In this document: piece after piece, positions 44,758-52,814 of the stretch | How the letters are laid out: every line of letters begins with the position of its first letter | Position numbering within the stretch: the stretch's first letter is position 1 | Source of the DNA: Flavobacterium sp. | GTDB lineage: Bacteria; Bacteroidota; Bacteroidia; Flavobacteriales; Flavobacteriaceae | Length of the DNA stretch: 64,000 nt | Assembly: GCA_014377455.1 (NCBI GenBank) | Contig: JACMPO010000063.1 | Location: 62,001 to 126,000, forward strand | Direction of reading: 5' to 3' | The notes under the pieces: generated by a model | Databases searched by the model: none | What the model was told of the DNA's origin: nothing | What the model saw: the letters and a program-made list of their open reading frames with translations, nothing else | Position numbers and translations under genes: made by a program

Positions 44758-44847
44758 TAGTTAAATTTAGAGACAATTTTTGGATTGCACAACTTATTTA
44801 ATTCCAATGATTTTATAATTTGATTATCTAATTCGACCAACATGATT

Positions 44848-45798
44848 TTAGTCATTATTTTCAATCTGTTTGTAAGCATCGATAACTTTTTTCACTAATC
44901 GGTGACGTACAATATCCTTATCATCTAAATAAATAATTCCGATGCCTTCGATATCTTTTAAAACTAAAATTGCTTCTTTAAGTCCCGAAATCGTTCGTCT
45001 AGGCAAATCCACTTGTCCTGGATCGCCTGTTATGATGAACTTTGCATTCTTTCCCATACGTGTTAAAAACATTTTCATTTGAGAATGGGTTGTATTTTGA
45101 GCTTCATCTAAAATCACAAATGCATTGTCCAACGTTCGACCGCGCATAAATGCTAAAGGCGCAATTTGGATAATTCCTTTTAGAATATAATCTTCAAGCG
45201 TTTGAGGTGGTAACATATCGCGCAATGCGTCATATAAAGGTTGCATGTAGGGATCTAATTTTTCTTTTAAATCTCCGGGCAAAAAACCTAAATTTTCTCC
45301 AGCTTCAACAGCCGGTCTTGTTAAAACAATTCGTTTTACTTGCTTTTCTTTCAAGGCTTTCACAGCAAGAGCAACTCCAGTATAGGTTTTTCCGGTTCCA
45401 GCTGGACCAACAGCAAAAACCATATCATTTTTAAAAACCGATTCGACTAACCGTTGCTGATTAGGCGTCATTGCCTTAATGAGCTTACCTCCTATTCCAT
45501 GAACCAAAATTTTATCATGATCGGGCATACGTTGCTCTTCGTGAGAATCACCTTGAATTACACGATCAATTACGTTAGAATCAATAGTATTGTATCTCGT
45601 AAAATGCAACATCAGTCGGTTAAATCGTTTTTCAAATTCGTCTAAAACTTCCTTTTCTCCAAAGGCTTTAATTGTGGTACCACGAGCCACAATCTTTAAT
45701 TTAGGATAATATTTTTTAATAGTTTCAAGATGAGTGTCTTGAGCACCCCAAAATTCCTTTGGTGCAATGTCGTGTAATTCAATAATACGTTCGTTCAA
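44848..45798 (-). CDS. PhoH-family ATPase
   Basis: 316-residue cytosolic protein. An N-terminal KH-like region (ARGTTIKAFGEKEVLDEFEKRF) precedes the PhoH ATPase domain with Walker A VGPAGTGKTYTG, RPAVEAGENLGFLPGD, and Walker B AFVILDEAQNTTHSQMKMFLTR followed by ITGDPGQVDLPR. Family members are linked to RNA processing and ribosome biogenesis (YbeZ-type). It is divergent from the SAM hydrolase gene with 107 bp between the starts, where a TAGCTTTG -7-like box faces the latter. Confidence 0.92.
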   Translation of the reverse strand: MNERIIELHDIAPKEFWGAQDTHLETIKKYYPKLKIVARGTTIKAFGEKEVLDEFEKRFNRLMLHFTRYNTIDSNVIDRVIQGDSHEEQRMPDHDKILVHGIGGKLIKAMTPNQQRLVESVFKNDMVFAVGPAGTGKTYTGVALAVKALKEKQVKRIVLTRPAVEAGENLGFLPGDLKEKLDPYMQPLYDALRDMLPPQTLEDYILKGIIQIAPLAFMRGRTLDNAFVILDEAQNTTHSQMKMFLTRMGKNAKFIITGDPGQVDLPRRTISGLKEAILVLKDIEGIGIIYLDDKDIVRHRLVKKVIDAYKQIENND

Positions 45799-45905
45799 AT
45801 TGAGATTTTTTTTATGTTAATTTTTGCTAATAATTAGTAGCTTTGCATACAACCAAATTTACTGAATTTTATAATTAGAATTCGCAATTAGTTATAAACA
45901 ATTTT

Positions 45906-46736
45906 ATGTCAATAATTACACTTACTACTGATTACGGATTGAAAGACCACTTTGTGGGCGCATTAAAGGGAAAGTTATTATCTGAGTTTGGTCAAGCCAT
46001 AATTATTGACATATCACATGAAATTGATCCGTTTAATATTTCCGAAGCTAGTTATATTATAAATGCAGCATATTCCAGTTTTCCAAAAGGTACTGTACAT
46101 TTGATAGGGGTTGATATCGAACGAAATAGAGAAACGCAGCATTTAGCGATTCAATGGAATGATCATTATTTTATTTGTGCAGATAATGGGATTTTGAGTA
46201 TTTTAATTCAGAAAATTAGACCTCAAAAAATGGTTGCCATAAACATTCATGATCGATTATTGCCCGATGCAACCGATTTAGATTTGTTTACCAAAGTGGC
46301 GTGTCATCTGGCAAAAGGCGGACTTCTTAATGTAATAGGTAAAGAAATTAACGATATAAAAGAAGTAACCGAGATGCAACCTGTAGTTTCTACTGAAGCA
46401 AATTCGATAATTGGGTATATAGTCTATTTTGATCATTTTGGTAACGCAATTACTAACATATCTAAGAAAATTTTCCTGGAAATAGCAAATTCCAGACCTT
46501 ATAAAATAAAGTTTAGAAATAAAGAAATCAAAACTATTTTTGCTAAATATTCTGATATTGGTATTTCAGTAAACTTTCCTATCAAAGATTACGAAGGACA
46601 AAAACTCGCAATTTTTAACGAGGCTGGTTTTTTAGAAATAGCAATTTTCAGAAGTAATCCATCCAAAATTGGCTCGGCAATTAGTCTTTTAGGTTTAAAA
46701 TACCGAGATACTATTACTATTGAATTCAAAAATTAA
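45906..46736 (+). CDS. SAM hydroxide adenosyltransferase (SAM hydrolase, DUF62)
   Basis: Related to fluorinase and chlorinase but expected to use water or hydroxide, splitting S-adenosylmethionine to adenosine and methionine. The N-terminus ITLTTDYGLKDHFVGALKGKL, with the later DISHEIDPFNISEASYII and DNGILS, matches the family. The C-terminal beta-barrel has VYFDHFGNAITNIS. The halogenase-specific 23-residue insertion is not apparent. 276 residues. Monocistronic. Its physiological purpose is not established. Confidence 0.88.
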   Translation: MSIITLTTDYGLKDHFVGALKGKLLSEFGQAIIIDISHEIDPFNISEASYIINAAYSSFPKGTVHLIGVDIERNRETQHLAIQWNDHYFICADNGILSILIQKIRPQKMVAINIHDRLLPDATDLDLFTKVACHLAKGGLLNVIGKEINDIKEVTEMQPVVSTEANSIIGYIVYFDHFGNAITNISKKIFLEIANSRPYKIKFRNKEIKTIFAKYSDIGISVNFPIKDYEGQKLAIFNEAGFLEIAIFRSNPSKIGSAISLLGLKYRDTITIEFKN

Positions 46737-46843
46737 TTAACAATTGTTTATCATTTTTAGATTTTAATCCTTTAAATTAAAAAAAAACGTCATTAAATTA
46801 TAGTATTTTAATATTATTTTTTTAGATAAAATGGCTGTAAAAC

Positions 46844-46873
46844 TTGCGTAATTGAATAGATTTTATAAATTTG
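46844..46873 (+). promoter_or_regulatory. Promoter of the ECF sigma/anti-sigma operon
   Basis: TTG (46844-46846), 19-nt spacer, TAAATTTG (46866-46873) fits the Bacteroidetes housekeeping consensus and lies 18 bases upstream of the sigma-factor ATG. The operon is therefore probably started by the primary sigma factor. Confidence 0.72.
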
Positions 46874-46891
46874 TTTAAATAAAATTTATCC

Positions 46892-47422
46892 ATGACACAA
46901 GAAGATATACTTCCGTTAATTTTAAAAAAGGACGATAAAGCGTTTACTACTTTATATAATATGTATTCCAAAAGTCTTTTTTCGGTGATTAGTAATTTAA
47001 TAAAAGAGCAGGAAGAAGCCGAGGATGTTTTGCAAGAAGTGTTCGTGAAAATTTGGAAAAACATTGAATCCTATAATGACACTAAAGGCCGATTTTATAC
47101 TTGGATTCTAAATATAGCGCGCAATACAGCTATCGACAAGTTGCGCTCTAAAGCCTTTAACAATAGCCAGAAAAACCTATCTTCAGATAATTTCGTACAT
47201 TTATTGGATGACAGTAACAAGTTAACCAATAGGATCGATACTATAGGAATTCAAGAATTTGTTAAAAAGTTAAAGCCCAAATGTATTCAACTTATAGAGT
47301 TATTATTCTTTCAAGGATACACACAGCAAGAAGCTTCAGACGAACTTGAAATTCCGCTTGGTACAGTCAAAACACAAAATAGAAATTGTATTAACGATTT
47401 ACGAAATTATTTAAAAGTATAA
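46892..47422 (+). CDS. ECF-type RNA polymerase sigma factor
   Basis: 176 residues. Region 2 (about 14-75; YSKSLFSVISNLIKEQEEAEDVLQEVFVKIWKNIESYN) binds core polymerase and the -10 element. Region 4 (about 120-170; IELLFFQGYTQQEASDELEIPLGTVKTQNRN) contacts -35. The next codon after its stop is the ATG of the membrane anti-sigma factor, so the pair is translationally linked. The paired protein resembles RskA, so this belongs near the SigK-like group. The inducing signal is unknown. Confidence 0.92.
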   Translation: MTQEDILPLILKKDDKAFTTLYNMYSKSLFSVISNLIKEQEEAEDVLQEVFVKIWKNIESYNDTKGRFYTWILNIARNTAIDKLRSKAFNNSQKNLSSDNFVHLLDDSNKLTNRIDTIGIQEFVKKLKPKCIQLIELLFFQGYTQQEASDELEIPLGTVKTQNRNCINDLRNYLKV

Positions 47423-48211
47423 ATGGACATACAACAATATATAGAATCCGGAAATTTAGAACTTTACGTTTATGGAATATTAAACGAAAATGAAACTAAA
47501 GAAATTAGTGAGTTAGCGAAGTCCAATCGAGATATTTTTAACGAAATTGTCGCTATAGAAAAAGCTATACTCAATTTATCAAGTAGTTTTTCACCAGTCA
47601 TATCTGCTGAAAATTTTGAGAAAATTAAAGCTAAATTAGAACTGAAATACAGTAAGGTTGTCGAGATGAAGCCACGATCTAATGTAGGTCAATATTTGGG
47701 TTGGGCAGCAGCAGTTGCTTTGCTTCTTGGAGTTGGTTACCAATACAATAAGTTAAATGAAAGTCAAACTTTACTAGCAAATGTGCAAACAGAAAAATCA
47801 AATTTACAAAAATCAGTAGTTGATTTAGAGTTTAAAAATAAAGAAACAGCAACTGCATTAAACATTGTTAGAGATACTAAAAATACAGTTGTAACTCTTG
47901 GTGGTCAAGCAGTTTCGCCAACATCATTCGCAAAAGTGTATTGGAATAAAGAAACCCAAACAGTGTTTGTAGATGCGACAGGACTTCCAGAACCTCCAGA
48001 TGGTAAAGTATATCAAATTTGGTCACTAAAATTAAGTCCAGTTTTGACGCCCACAAGCATCGGATTATTAGATAATTTTTCTAGAAATAACAATAAAATG
48101 TTTGCAGTTCAAGGTACTTCGGGCGCCGAAGCCTTTGGAATTACTTTAGAACCCGCTGGTGGAAGTAAATCTCCAACAATGGAACAATTATACACACTTG
48201 GAAAGGTATAA
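47423..48211 (+). CDS. RskA-type membrane anti-sigma factor
   Basis: 262 residues. N-terminal cytosolic part with the anti-sigma sequence LELYVYGILNENETKEISELAKSN (about 10-35), a single membrane span (about 92-110, YLGWAAAVALLLGVGYQY), a short coiled coil, then the extracytoplasmic RskA C-terminal domain (AKVYWNKETQTVFVDATGLPEPPDGKVYQIW). It directly follows the sigma gene with no gap. It would hold the sigma factor at the membrane until an envelope signal triggers release, as known for the family. Confidence 0.9.
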   Translation: MDIQQYIESGNLELYVYGILNENETKEISELAKSNRDIFNEIVAIEKAILNLSSSFSPVISAENFEKIKAKLELKYSKVVEMKPRSNVGQYLGWAAAVALLLGVGYQYNKLNESQTLLANVQTEKSNLQKSVVDLEFKNKETATALNIVRDTKNTVVTLGGQAVSPTSFAKVYWNKETQTVFVDATGLPEPPDGKVYQIWSLKLSPVLTPTSIGLLDNFSRNNNKMFAVQGTSGAEAFGITLEPAGGSKSPTMEQLYTLGKV

Positions 48212-48234
48212 ATAAATACCCTAATTAAACAATT

Positions 48235-48263
48235 AAATGCGGCCTAAAAAGTCGCATTTTTTT
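48235..48263 (+). terminator. Terminator of sigma/anti-sigma operon
   Basis: AAATGCG / CGCATTT stem with an 11-nt loop, followed by a T-run. Confidence 0.75.
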
Positions 48264-48371
48264 ATGTAATAAATTATAATAAAGCTCCATTTATTTTCTC
48301 AAGTAAGCATTCAGGAATAATAAAATTTGGAGTTTTACTATATTTTGAAATCTTTTCCTACTTTTGAAATT

Positions 48372-49994
48372 ATGAAAACAACTTCACTCCTATTTACTTT
48401 ATTTTTATTTATTACTTCAACAGTTTTTTCACAAAACACAACTCGTAAAGATACTTTGCAAGGCGGTTTACGTATTGAAAGAACATGTTTTGATGTAACT
48501 CGATACGATTTAAACATCAAAATTAATATCGAAGAAAAATCTATTACAGGATTTAACGAAATTTCATTTCTAGTGGTTAGCAATACTACTAAAATTCAAT
48601 TGGATTTATTTGATAATATGAAAATAGATTCCATTGTTTTCAATAAACATATCCTGCAATATAAAAGAGAATATAATGCCGTTTTCATAAATTTTGATTC
48701 TCAATTACAATCTGGTGAAAACCAAAAACTTCGATTTTACTATTCAGGAAAACCAATTGTGGCTAAAAGAGCACCTTGGGATGGCGGATTCACGTTCAAC
48801 AAAGATAAAAGCGGAAAACCTTGGGTTGGCGTTGCCTGTCAAGGAACTGGTGCTAGTTTATGGTATCCTTGTAAAGATTCGCAAAGCGATGAACCCGATA
48901 ATGGCGCTACAATTAAAGTAGCTGTTCCAAACGGACTGATGGATGTTTCCAACGGAAGATTTATTGGTAACGAAGGTTTGAAAAACGGTTACACACGTTG
49001 GGATTGGGAAGTAAAAAATCCAATAAACACCTATGACATAACTGTTAATATTGCTGATTATGCTCACATTCATGATGCTTTAAATAATTTGGATTTGGAT
49101 TATTATGTTTTAAAAGAAAACGAAGAAAAAGCCAAAAAACATTTTGAAGAAGCAAAGTTGATGTTAACTTGTTTTCAATCGAAGTTTGGGGAATATCCAT
49201 TTGCAAATGATGGGTATAAACTTGTTGAAACATCTTATTTAGGTATGGAACATCAAAGTGCTGTATCTTATGGAAATAAATATAAAAATGGTTTTTTAGG
49301 TAGTGATCTTTCTGGCACAGGAATTGGATTGCTTTTTGATTATATTATAGTCCATGAAAGTGGACACGAATGGTTTGGGAATAGTATTACTTCTCGCGAT
49401 ATTGCTGATATGTGGATTCATGAAGGTTTTACAATGTATACTGAATGTGTTTATCTAGAATGTCAATATGGTTACGAGAAATCTCAAAAATATACTAACG
49501 GACTTAAAGGAAATGTTAGAAATGACGAACCAATAATTGGTAAATACGGCGTAAATAAAGAAGGTTCAGGCGATATGTATTACAAAGGGGCATTGCTTTT
49601 AAATACCATACGACATATCATTAATAATGACGAAAAATGGTGGAAATTGCTATATAATTACGCAACAACTTTTAAACATAAAATAATTGATACCGAAACT
49701 GTAATTACTTTTTTTAATAAAGAATCTGGACTGAATTTAACATCAGTATTCAATCAGTATTTGCGTTTTAAAAACATTCCAATTTTAGAATTAAAACGAA
49801 CCAAAAAATATTTAGAGTACCGATGGAAAACTGACCAACAAAATTTTGAAATGCCTGTTGCTATATCTTTTGAAGCAAAAATTACTAGATTAAATGGTAA
49901 AAATAATTGGCAAAAATTAAAAATTAAAGTAAATAATTTAGATGAAATTTCAGTTTTGACAGACCATTTTTATGTTGATGTAGAAAAATTATAA
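48372..49994 (+). CDS. M1 family zinc aminopeptidase, secreted
   Basis: Start set at 48372 (MKTTSLLFTLFLFITSTVFSQ, signal peptide); the ORF-track start adds 15 residues before the signal. The protein has an N-terminal beta-saddle domain (RCFDVTRYDLNIKINIEEKSITGFNEI-like), GMEHQSAVSYG in place of the common GAMEN exopeptidase loop, and the zinc motif HESGHEWFGNS with the downstream Glu in WIHEGFTMYTE. Length 540. It lacks the long C-terminal helical domain of PepN, as usual for bacteroidetal members. Probably periplasmic. Confidence 0.9.
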   Translation: MKTTSLLFTLFLFITSTVFSQNTTRKDTLQGGLRIERTCFDVTRYDLNIKINIEEKSITGFNEISFLVVSNTTKIQLDLFDNMKIDSIVFNKHILQYKREYNAVFINFDSQLQSGENQKLRFYYSGKPIVAKRAPWDGGFTFNKDKSGKPWVGVACQGTGASLWYPCKDSQSDEPDNGATIKVAVPNGLMDVSNGRFIGNEGLKNGYTRWDWEVKNPINTYDITVNIADYAHIHDALNNLDLDYYVLKENEEKAKKHFEEAKLMLTCFQSKFGEYPFANDGYKLVETSYLGMEHQSAVSYGNKYKNGFLGSDLSGTGIGLLFDYIIVHESGHEWFGNSITSRDIADMWIHEGFTMYTECVYLECQYGYEKSQKYTNGLKGNVRNDEPIIGKYGVNKEGSGDMYYKGALLLNTIRHIINNDEKWWKLLYNYATTFKHKIIDTETVITFFNKESGLNLTSVFNQYLRFKNIPILELKRTKKYLEYRWKTDQQNFEMPVAISFEAKITRLNGKNNWQKLKIKVNNLDEISVLTDHFYVDVEKL

Positions 49995-50022
49995 CTAAAT
50001 ATTCAGAATAAATACAAAAACC

Positions 50023-50056
50023 AACCTCGTTTAAGCCACTTAAACGAGGTTTTTGT
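50023..50056 (+). terminator. Terminator after M1 peptidase (copy 1 of a duplicated terminator)
   Basis: Perfect 13-bp arms AACCTCGTTTAAG / CTTAAACGAGGTT with CCA loop, then T-run. The sequence ACCTCGTTTAAGCCA recurs at 52532. Confidence 0.9.
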
Positions 50057-50349
50057 TAATCCTCTTTTATCCTAATGGTTATTTCAACATTAAGTTGATA
50101 CGTATCTTTTTTATAATGCATCGCGGCGCTAGGTTTCCCTATAGAAATTAAAGTAACAGATAAAAAGGCGGTTTGATGATTTATTAAATATTTCTCAAAT
50201 TTTTCAATTCAAAAAGAAAATGAATTACACAATGGGTTAAAATCCTTAACTCAATTAGGGTTTCCTCTAATTTTTTGTCAAAAAAGTAAGTTAGATTAGC
50301 AAAAGTTCTTTGATGATAGTTTGATGAACCTACAATTGAAGCAGGTGAG
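50056..50349. other. Gap with broken minus-strand reading frames, no supported gene
   Basis: Two minus-strand open stretches in different frames lie here: 50184-50372 (...FANLTYFFDKKLEETLIEL...) and 50056-50208 (...AFLSVTLISIGKPSAAMHYKKDTYQLNVEITIRIKED, no ATG near its beginning). Their protein-like composition hints at a decayed gene joined by a frameshift, but I recognise no family. Nothing else stands out. Confidence 0.3.
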
Positions 50350-50616
50350 TCTCTTGGAGGTTGCAAGAGCAAATCAGACCAGTCTGACTATCTCTTGGAG
50401 GTTGCAAAAGCAAATCAGACCAGTCTGACGATCCCTTGGAAGTTTCAAGAGCAAATCAGACCAGTCTGACGGTCTCTTGGAGGTTGCAAGAGCAAATCAG
50501 ACCAGTCTGACGGTCTCTTGGAAGTTGCAAGAGCAAATCAGACCAGTCTGACGATCCCTTGGAAGTTGCAAGAGCAAATCAGACCAGTCTGACGGTCTCT
50601 TGGAAGTTGCAAGAGC
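50350..50616. repeat. 41-bp tandem repeat array, six full units plus half a unit
   Basis: Units start at 50350, 50391, 50432, 50473, 50514 and 50555, with a 21-bp partial unit at 50596. Unit: TCTCTTGGAGGTTGCAAGAG, CAAATCAGACCAGTCTGACG, G/A. Each contains the inverted repeats CTCTTG-N7-CAAGAG (in most units) and TCAGAC-CA-GTCTGA. Units differ at a few positions (C/T in TCYCTTGG, A/G in GGARG). 41 is not a multiple of 3, so no frame stays open across the array. Confidence 0.92.
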
Positions 50617-50848
50617 TTTCATTCAAGCCATGATGGTGAGATTGGAAAGTTTATTAACTAGTTTGGATAACACCAAAGTGCTACACGATTTTGATAATTA
50701 TCAAGCGTCATTAACTGATTATGGCTACAGTCAGTACAAAGCCGGGAGTAAAACGCCAGGTTTTGAAACTAAAGTTAACGAATTGTCTCAATTCTTTAAC
50801 AGAACAGGAACGGTTAATAAACCAGCAACCGATACGCCACCAGCATAA
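50600..50848 (+). pseudogene. Gene remnant downstream of the 41-bp array
   Basis: Open frame of 82 codons from a TTG inside the last partial repeat unit. The protein-like part is VARAFIQAMMVRLESLLTSLDNTKVLHDFDNYQASLTDYGYSQYKAGSKTPGF..., soluble and helical. The coding sequence continues upstream into the repeat, where a stop occurs in frame at 50549, and the array shifts frame with every unit. It therefore looks like the 3' end of a longer gene whose front was replaced or disrupted by repeat expansion. A strong terminator follows. Family not recognised. A short functional protein starting at TTG is possible. Confidence 0.5.
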
Positions 50849-50875
50849 TAATGATACTATTACAATCCGTTTACT

Positions 50876-50910
50876 ACCCTTTCAAAATAATTGAAAGGGT
50901 ATTTTTTTTA
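50876..50910 (+). terminator. Terminator after the remnant gene
   Basis: Perfect 10-bp arms ACCCTTTCAA / TTGAAAGGGT, AATAA loop, then eight T. Confidence 0.92.
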
Positions 50911-50928
50911 TCTAAAAAAGACCTAATA

Positions 50929-51030
50929 ACGCCAAATTTGACGTTGGGTAACCCCAAATTTGACGTCGAGAACCCCAAGTTTGACGTTGTATAACGCCAA
51001 ATTTGACGTCGAGAACGTCAAATTTGGCGG
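50929..51030. repeat. Five-unit palindrome array, 21-22 bp period
   Basis: The 8-bp palindrome CAAATTTG (one copy CAAGTTTG) occurs at 50933, 50955, 50976, 50998 and 51019: spacings 22, 21, 22, 21. Flanks are near-constant (AAC-SCC before, ACGTYG after). The last unit is the mirror of the first (GCCAAATTTGACG versus CGTCAAATTTGGC). No open frame. The spacing equals two helical turns. Confidence 0.85.
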
Positions 51031-51212
51031 TTTAGAAGAAAATCGTTGCAATTCATAATTTACCATTATACTCATGTAAGCACAAAAAGTATTCAACAAA
51101 TTAAAAGTACATTTGATGATTTGTACTATATTTAATTTTTTTATATTTGGAAAGTAATATGCTACTTTGTAGCGAGTATATACAAGTTAGTGGCAAGGCT
51201 AAAAAAAATCAT
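51031..51212. other. Leader gap before the cassette-like genes
   Basis: No gene. It contains GTTAGTGGCAAGGCT at 51186, which is echoed in reverse complement after the next gene, and a short GAGTATA/TATACTC pair. It is read here as the left boundary of a gene cassette. Confidence 0.4.
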
Positions 51213-51875
51213 ATGAAAAGAACAATATCAATTCTAATTTTATTTTTCGCTATTTCGGCTGAATCGCAAAGTATTCTGCAAATAGATTCTCTTAATATTC
51301 AAATATGTAAATCATTAGAAAAATTTGATTCTCTTGATGAATTAAAATTCCAAGGAGTTTTACAAAATCACATGCCAGATTTTTACACACATTATAAAAT
51401 TGACACCAAGTCAAAATCTGATTCGCTAATGGATCTTGTTTACTATCGTCTTCAAAAAAATTGCAACACTTTCGTGGTTTTAATGTCAAAGTTAGAAGAA
51501 AACAAAAGTGATTGGGGAATGTCAGATTTAAAGCCAGAATCAGAAATTAGCGAAAGTGAATTAAAAAACTTCTTTTTGTTTAAAAAATTACACTATAAAG
51601 AATATGATGGAAAAATTGCGATGGTAAATCGTGATTCAAATCTTTGGAGTGAAAAATTTGAAGACGGAAGTTCCTCAAAATTAGAATTTAAAAAAACATC
51701 AGAATCAACCTTTGTTCTAAAGTTTATAGAAAGCAATAATGAGATGCGAAAGAATCTTAGTGTAAAAGGCGAAGAGTTCAAATATGGAATATATGGAAAA
51801 GGTCAAAACTATTATTCCGCATGGGTTCAATCTAAAGAAGGTAAATATTATACATTTAAACTGTATTTAGAATAA
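51213..51875 (+). CDS. Exported protein of unknown function (cassette 1)
   Basis: Start set at 51213 (MKRTISILILFFAISAESQS, signal peptide); the ORF-track start adds 22 residues derived from the boundary sequence. The mature part is about 200 residues, charged and Lys/Ser/Glu-rich (SEKFEDGSSSKLEFKKTSESTFVLKFIESNNEMRK), ending YYSAWVQSKEGKYYTFKLYLE. No catalytic motif recognised; it may be a beta-rich periplasmic or secreted protein. It is flanked by complementary boundary sequences (TTAGTGGC before, GCCACTAA after), as in a mobile gene cassette. Confidence 0.75.
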   Translation: MKRTISILILFFAISAESQSILQIDSLNIQICKSLEKFDSLDELKFQGVLQNHMPDFYTHYKIDTKSKSDSLMDLVYYRLQKNCNTFVVLMSKLEENKSDWGMSDLKPESEISESELKNFFLFKKLHYKEYDGKIAMVNRDSNLWSEKFEDGSSSKLEFKKTSESTFVLKFIESNNEMRKNLSVKGEEFKYGIYGKGQNYYSAWVQSKEGKYYTFKLYLE

Positions 51876-51881
51876 AGGCCA

Positions 51882-52015
51882 GCCACTAAAAGCCGTTTCT
51901 CGCAATTGCGAATTTTGTTGTAAGTCCACGTTTACGTTTCGCAAGAATTTTTATCTTTAACGGAAAATAAAAAGTTCCGAAGCTCGCAACTACGAGAAGC
52001 GGCGGAAAGTTAGCA
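51882..52015. repeat. attC-like recombination site between two gene cassettes
   Basis: Outer boxes GCCACTAA (51882) and GTTAGCA (52009) enclose a long imperfect inverted repeat: GCCGTTTCTCGCAATTGCGA (51892-51911) pairs with TCGCAACTACGAGAAGCGGC (51984-52003) at 17 of 20 positions. Layout and size resemble integron attC sites. The core GTTAGCA departs from the classical GTTRRRY, so identification is tentative. Confidence 0.5.
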
Positions 52016-52037
52016 GTAATGGACAAACACACATCAA

Positions 52038-52454
52038 ATGAAATCAATATTTTTTTTATCAATCTTTCTCCTTTTTTCGAAAAACGAAAATTGCAGTAAA
52101 AACAGTTTAAAGTGCAGCGATTTTAAAAGTGGAAAATTTGAATTGGTAAATTCAAAAAGTAAAAGAAAGTATATAATCAAAAGGAATTCTGAATTCCAAA
52201 CAGAAGATACTTATGCCTTAGAAAGTGGAAAGAAAATTAGCGGTCCAAAAATTTTCAAAATAAGATGGATAAATGACTGTGAATATAATTTGATGATTGA
52301 CACAATCAAAAACAAATGTGATGAAACAGATTTGTATATGAACTCTAAAGGTGGATTAAATGTAAAAATAATCAAAGTTGAAAATAATTGCGCAACCTTA
52401 ATTACAAGTTTGGAAGATATGAAAGTGGAATCCAAGCTTTGTAAAATAAAATAA
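52038..52454 (+). CDS. Exported Cys-containing protein of unknown function (cassette 2)
   Basis: 138 residues: a short N-terminal hydrophobic signal (MKSIFFLSIFLLFSKNENCS), then a basic, beta-prone body with six further-spaced cysteines (LKCSDF, DCEYN, KCDET, NNCAT, KLCK) that could form disulfides. Motif GKFELVNSKSKRKYIIKRNSEFQTE and SGPKIFKIRWINDCEYNL look like a conserved small flavobacterial family (from memory), function unknown. It is flanked by GTTAGCAGTA before and TACTGCCAAC after, complementary cassette-like ends. Confidence 0.72.
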   Translation: MKSIFFLSIFLLFSKNENCSKNSLKCSDFKSGKFELVNSKSKRKYIIKRNSEFQTEDTYALESGKKISGPKIFKIRWINDCEYNLMIDTIKNKCDETDLYMNSKGGLNVKIIKVENNCATLITSLEDMKVESKLCKIK

Positions 52455-52814
52455 AGCCACTACTGCCAACAGCCGTAGCTGTTGCGCTACCCTTCCAAAT
52501 ATAAAAGTTTAAAAAAAATGAATATAACACGACCTCGTTTAAGCCAATTTAAGCGAGGTTTATTTTTGGATTAAAGTTGAAGTTTGTAAAAAAAGAGGAG
52601 CTTAAAAACAAGCTTTTCAAGTCGTAGAAAGCAGTTTTTAAAGAAGTTGTTGTTTAGTTTGTATTACAGATACTCTCCGTATTGCGATTTGGGTTTGCGC
52701 TAATAGAGCAACACACCAGAAAATAAAGAGGAAGACTTATAGAACAATCCCAGCATGCCGATTTAATCTATAAAAACAAAGTTAGAGTAGAACAAAATAA
52801 AGAGATAAGTTTAC
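52455..52814. other. Right side of the accessory island, no supported gene
   Basis: It starts with TACTGCCAAC and a half site (CAACAGCCGTAGCTGTTG hairpin, 52469-52486), then a terminator. Afterwards a 37-codon open stretch without ATG (52590-52703, ending LLFSLYYRYSPYCDLGLR) may be debris of a coding sequence. No family recognised. Confidence 0.4.
52531..52567 (+). terminator. Terminator, copy 2 of the duplicated sequence
   Basis: ACCTCGTTTAA / TTAAGCGAGGT stem with one G-T pair, then TTTATTTTT. It shares ACCTCGTTTAAGCCA and CGAGGTT with the terminator at 50023. Confidence 0.8.

Noticed and set aside
50350-50616. 41-bp array as a CRISPR
   Set aside because: Units are contiguous with no variable spacers and no cas genes are in the window; it is a tandem repeat.
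50929-51030. CAAATTTG array as a CRISPR
   Set aside because: The sequence between palindromes is itself repeated and only about 13 bp long; it does not behave like spacers.
52590-52703. Short open stretch ending YRYSPYCDLGLR
   Set aside because: No start codon and no recognised family; reported only as possible debris.
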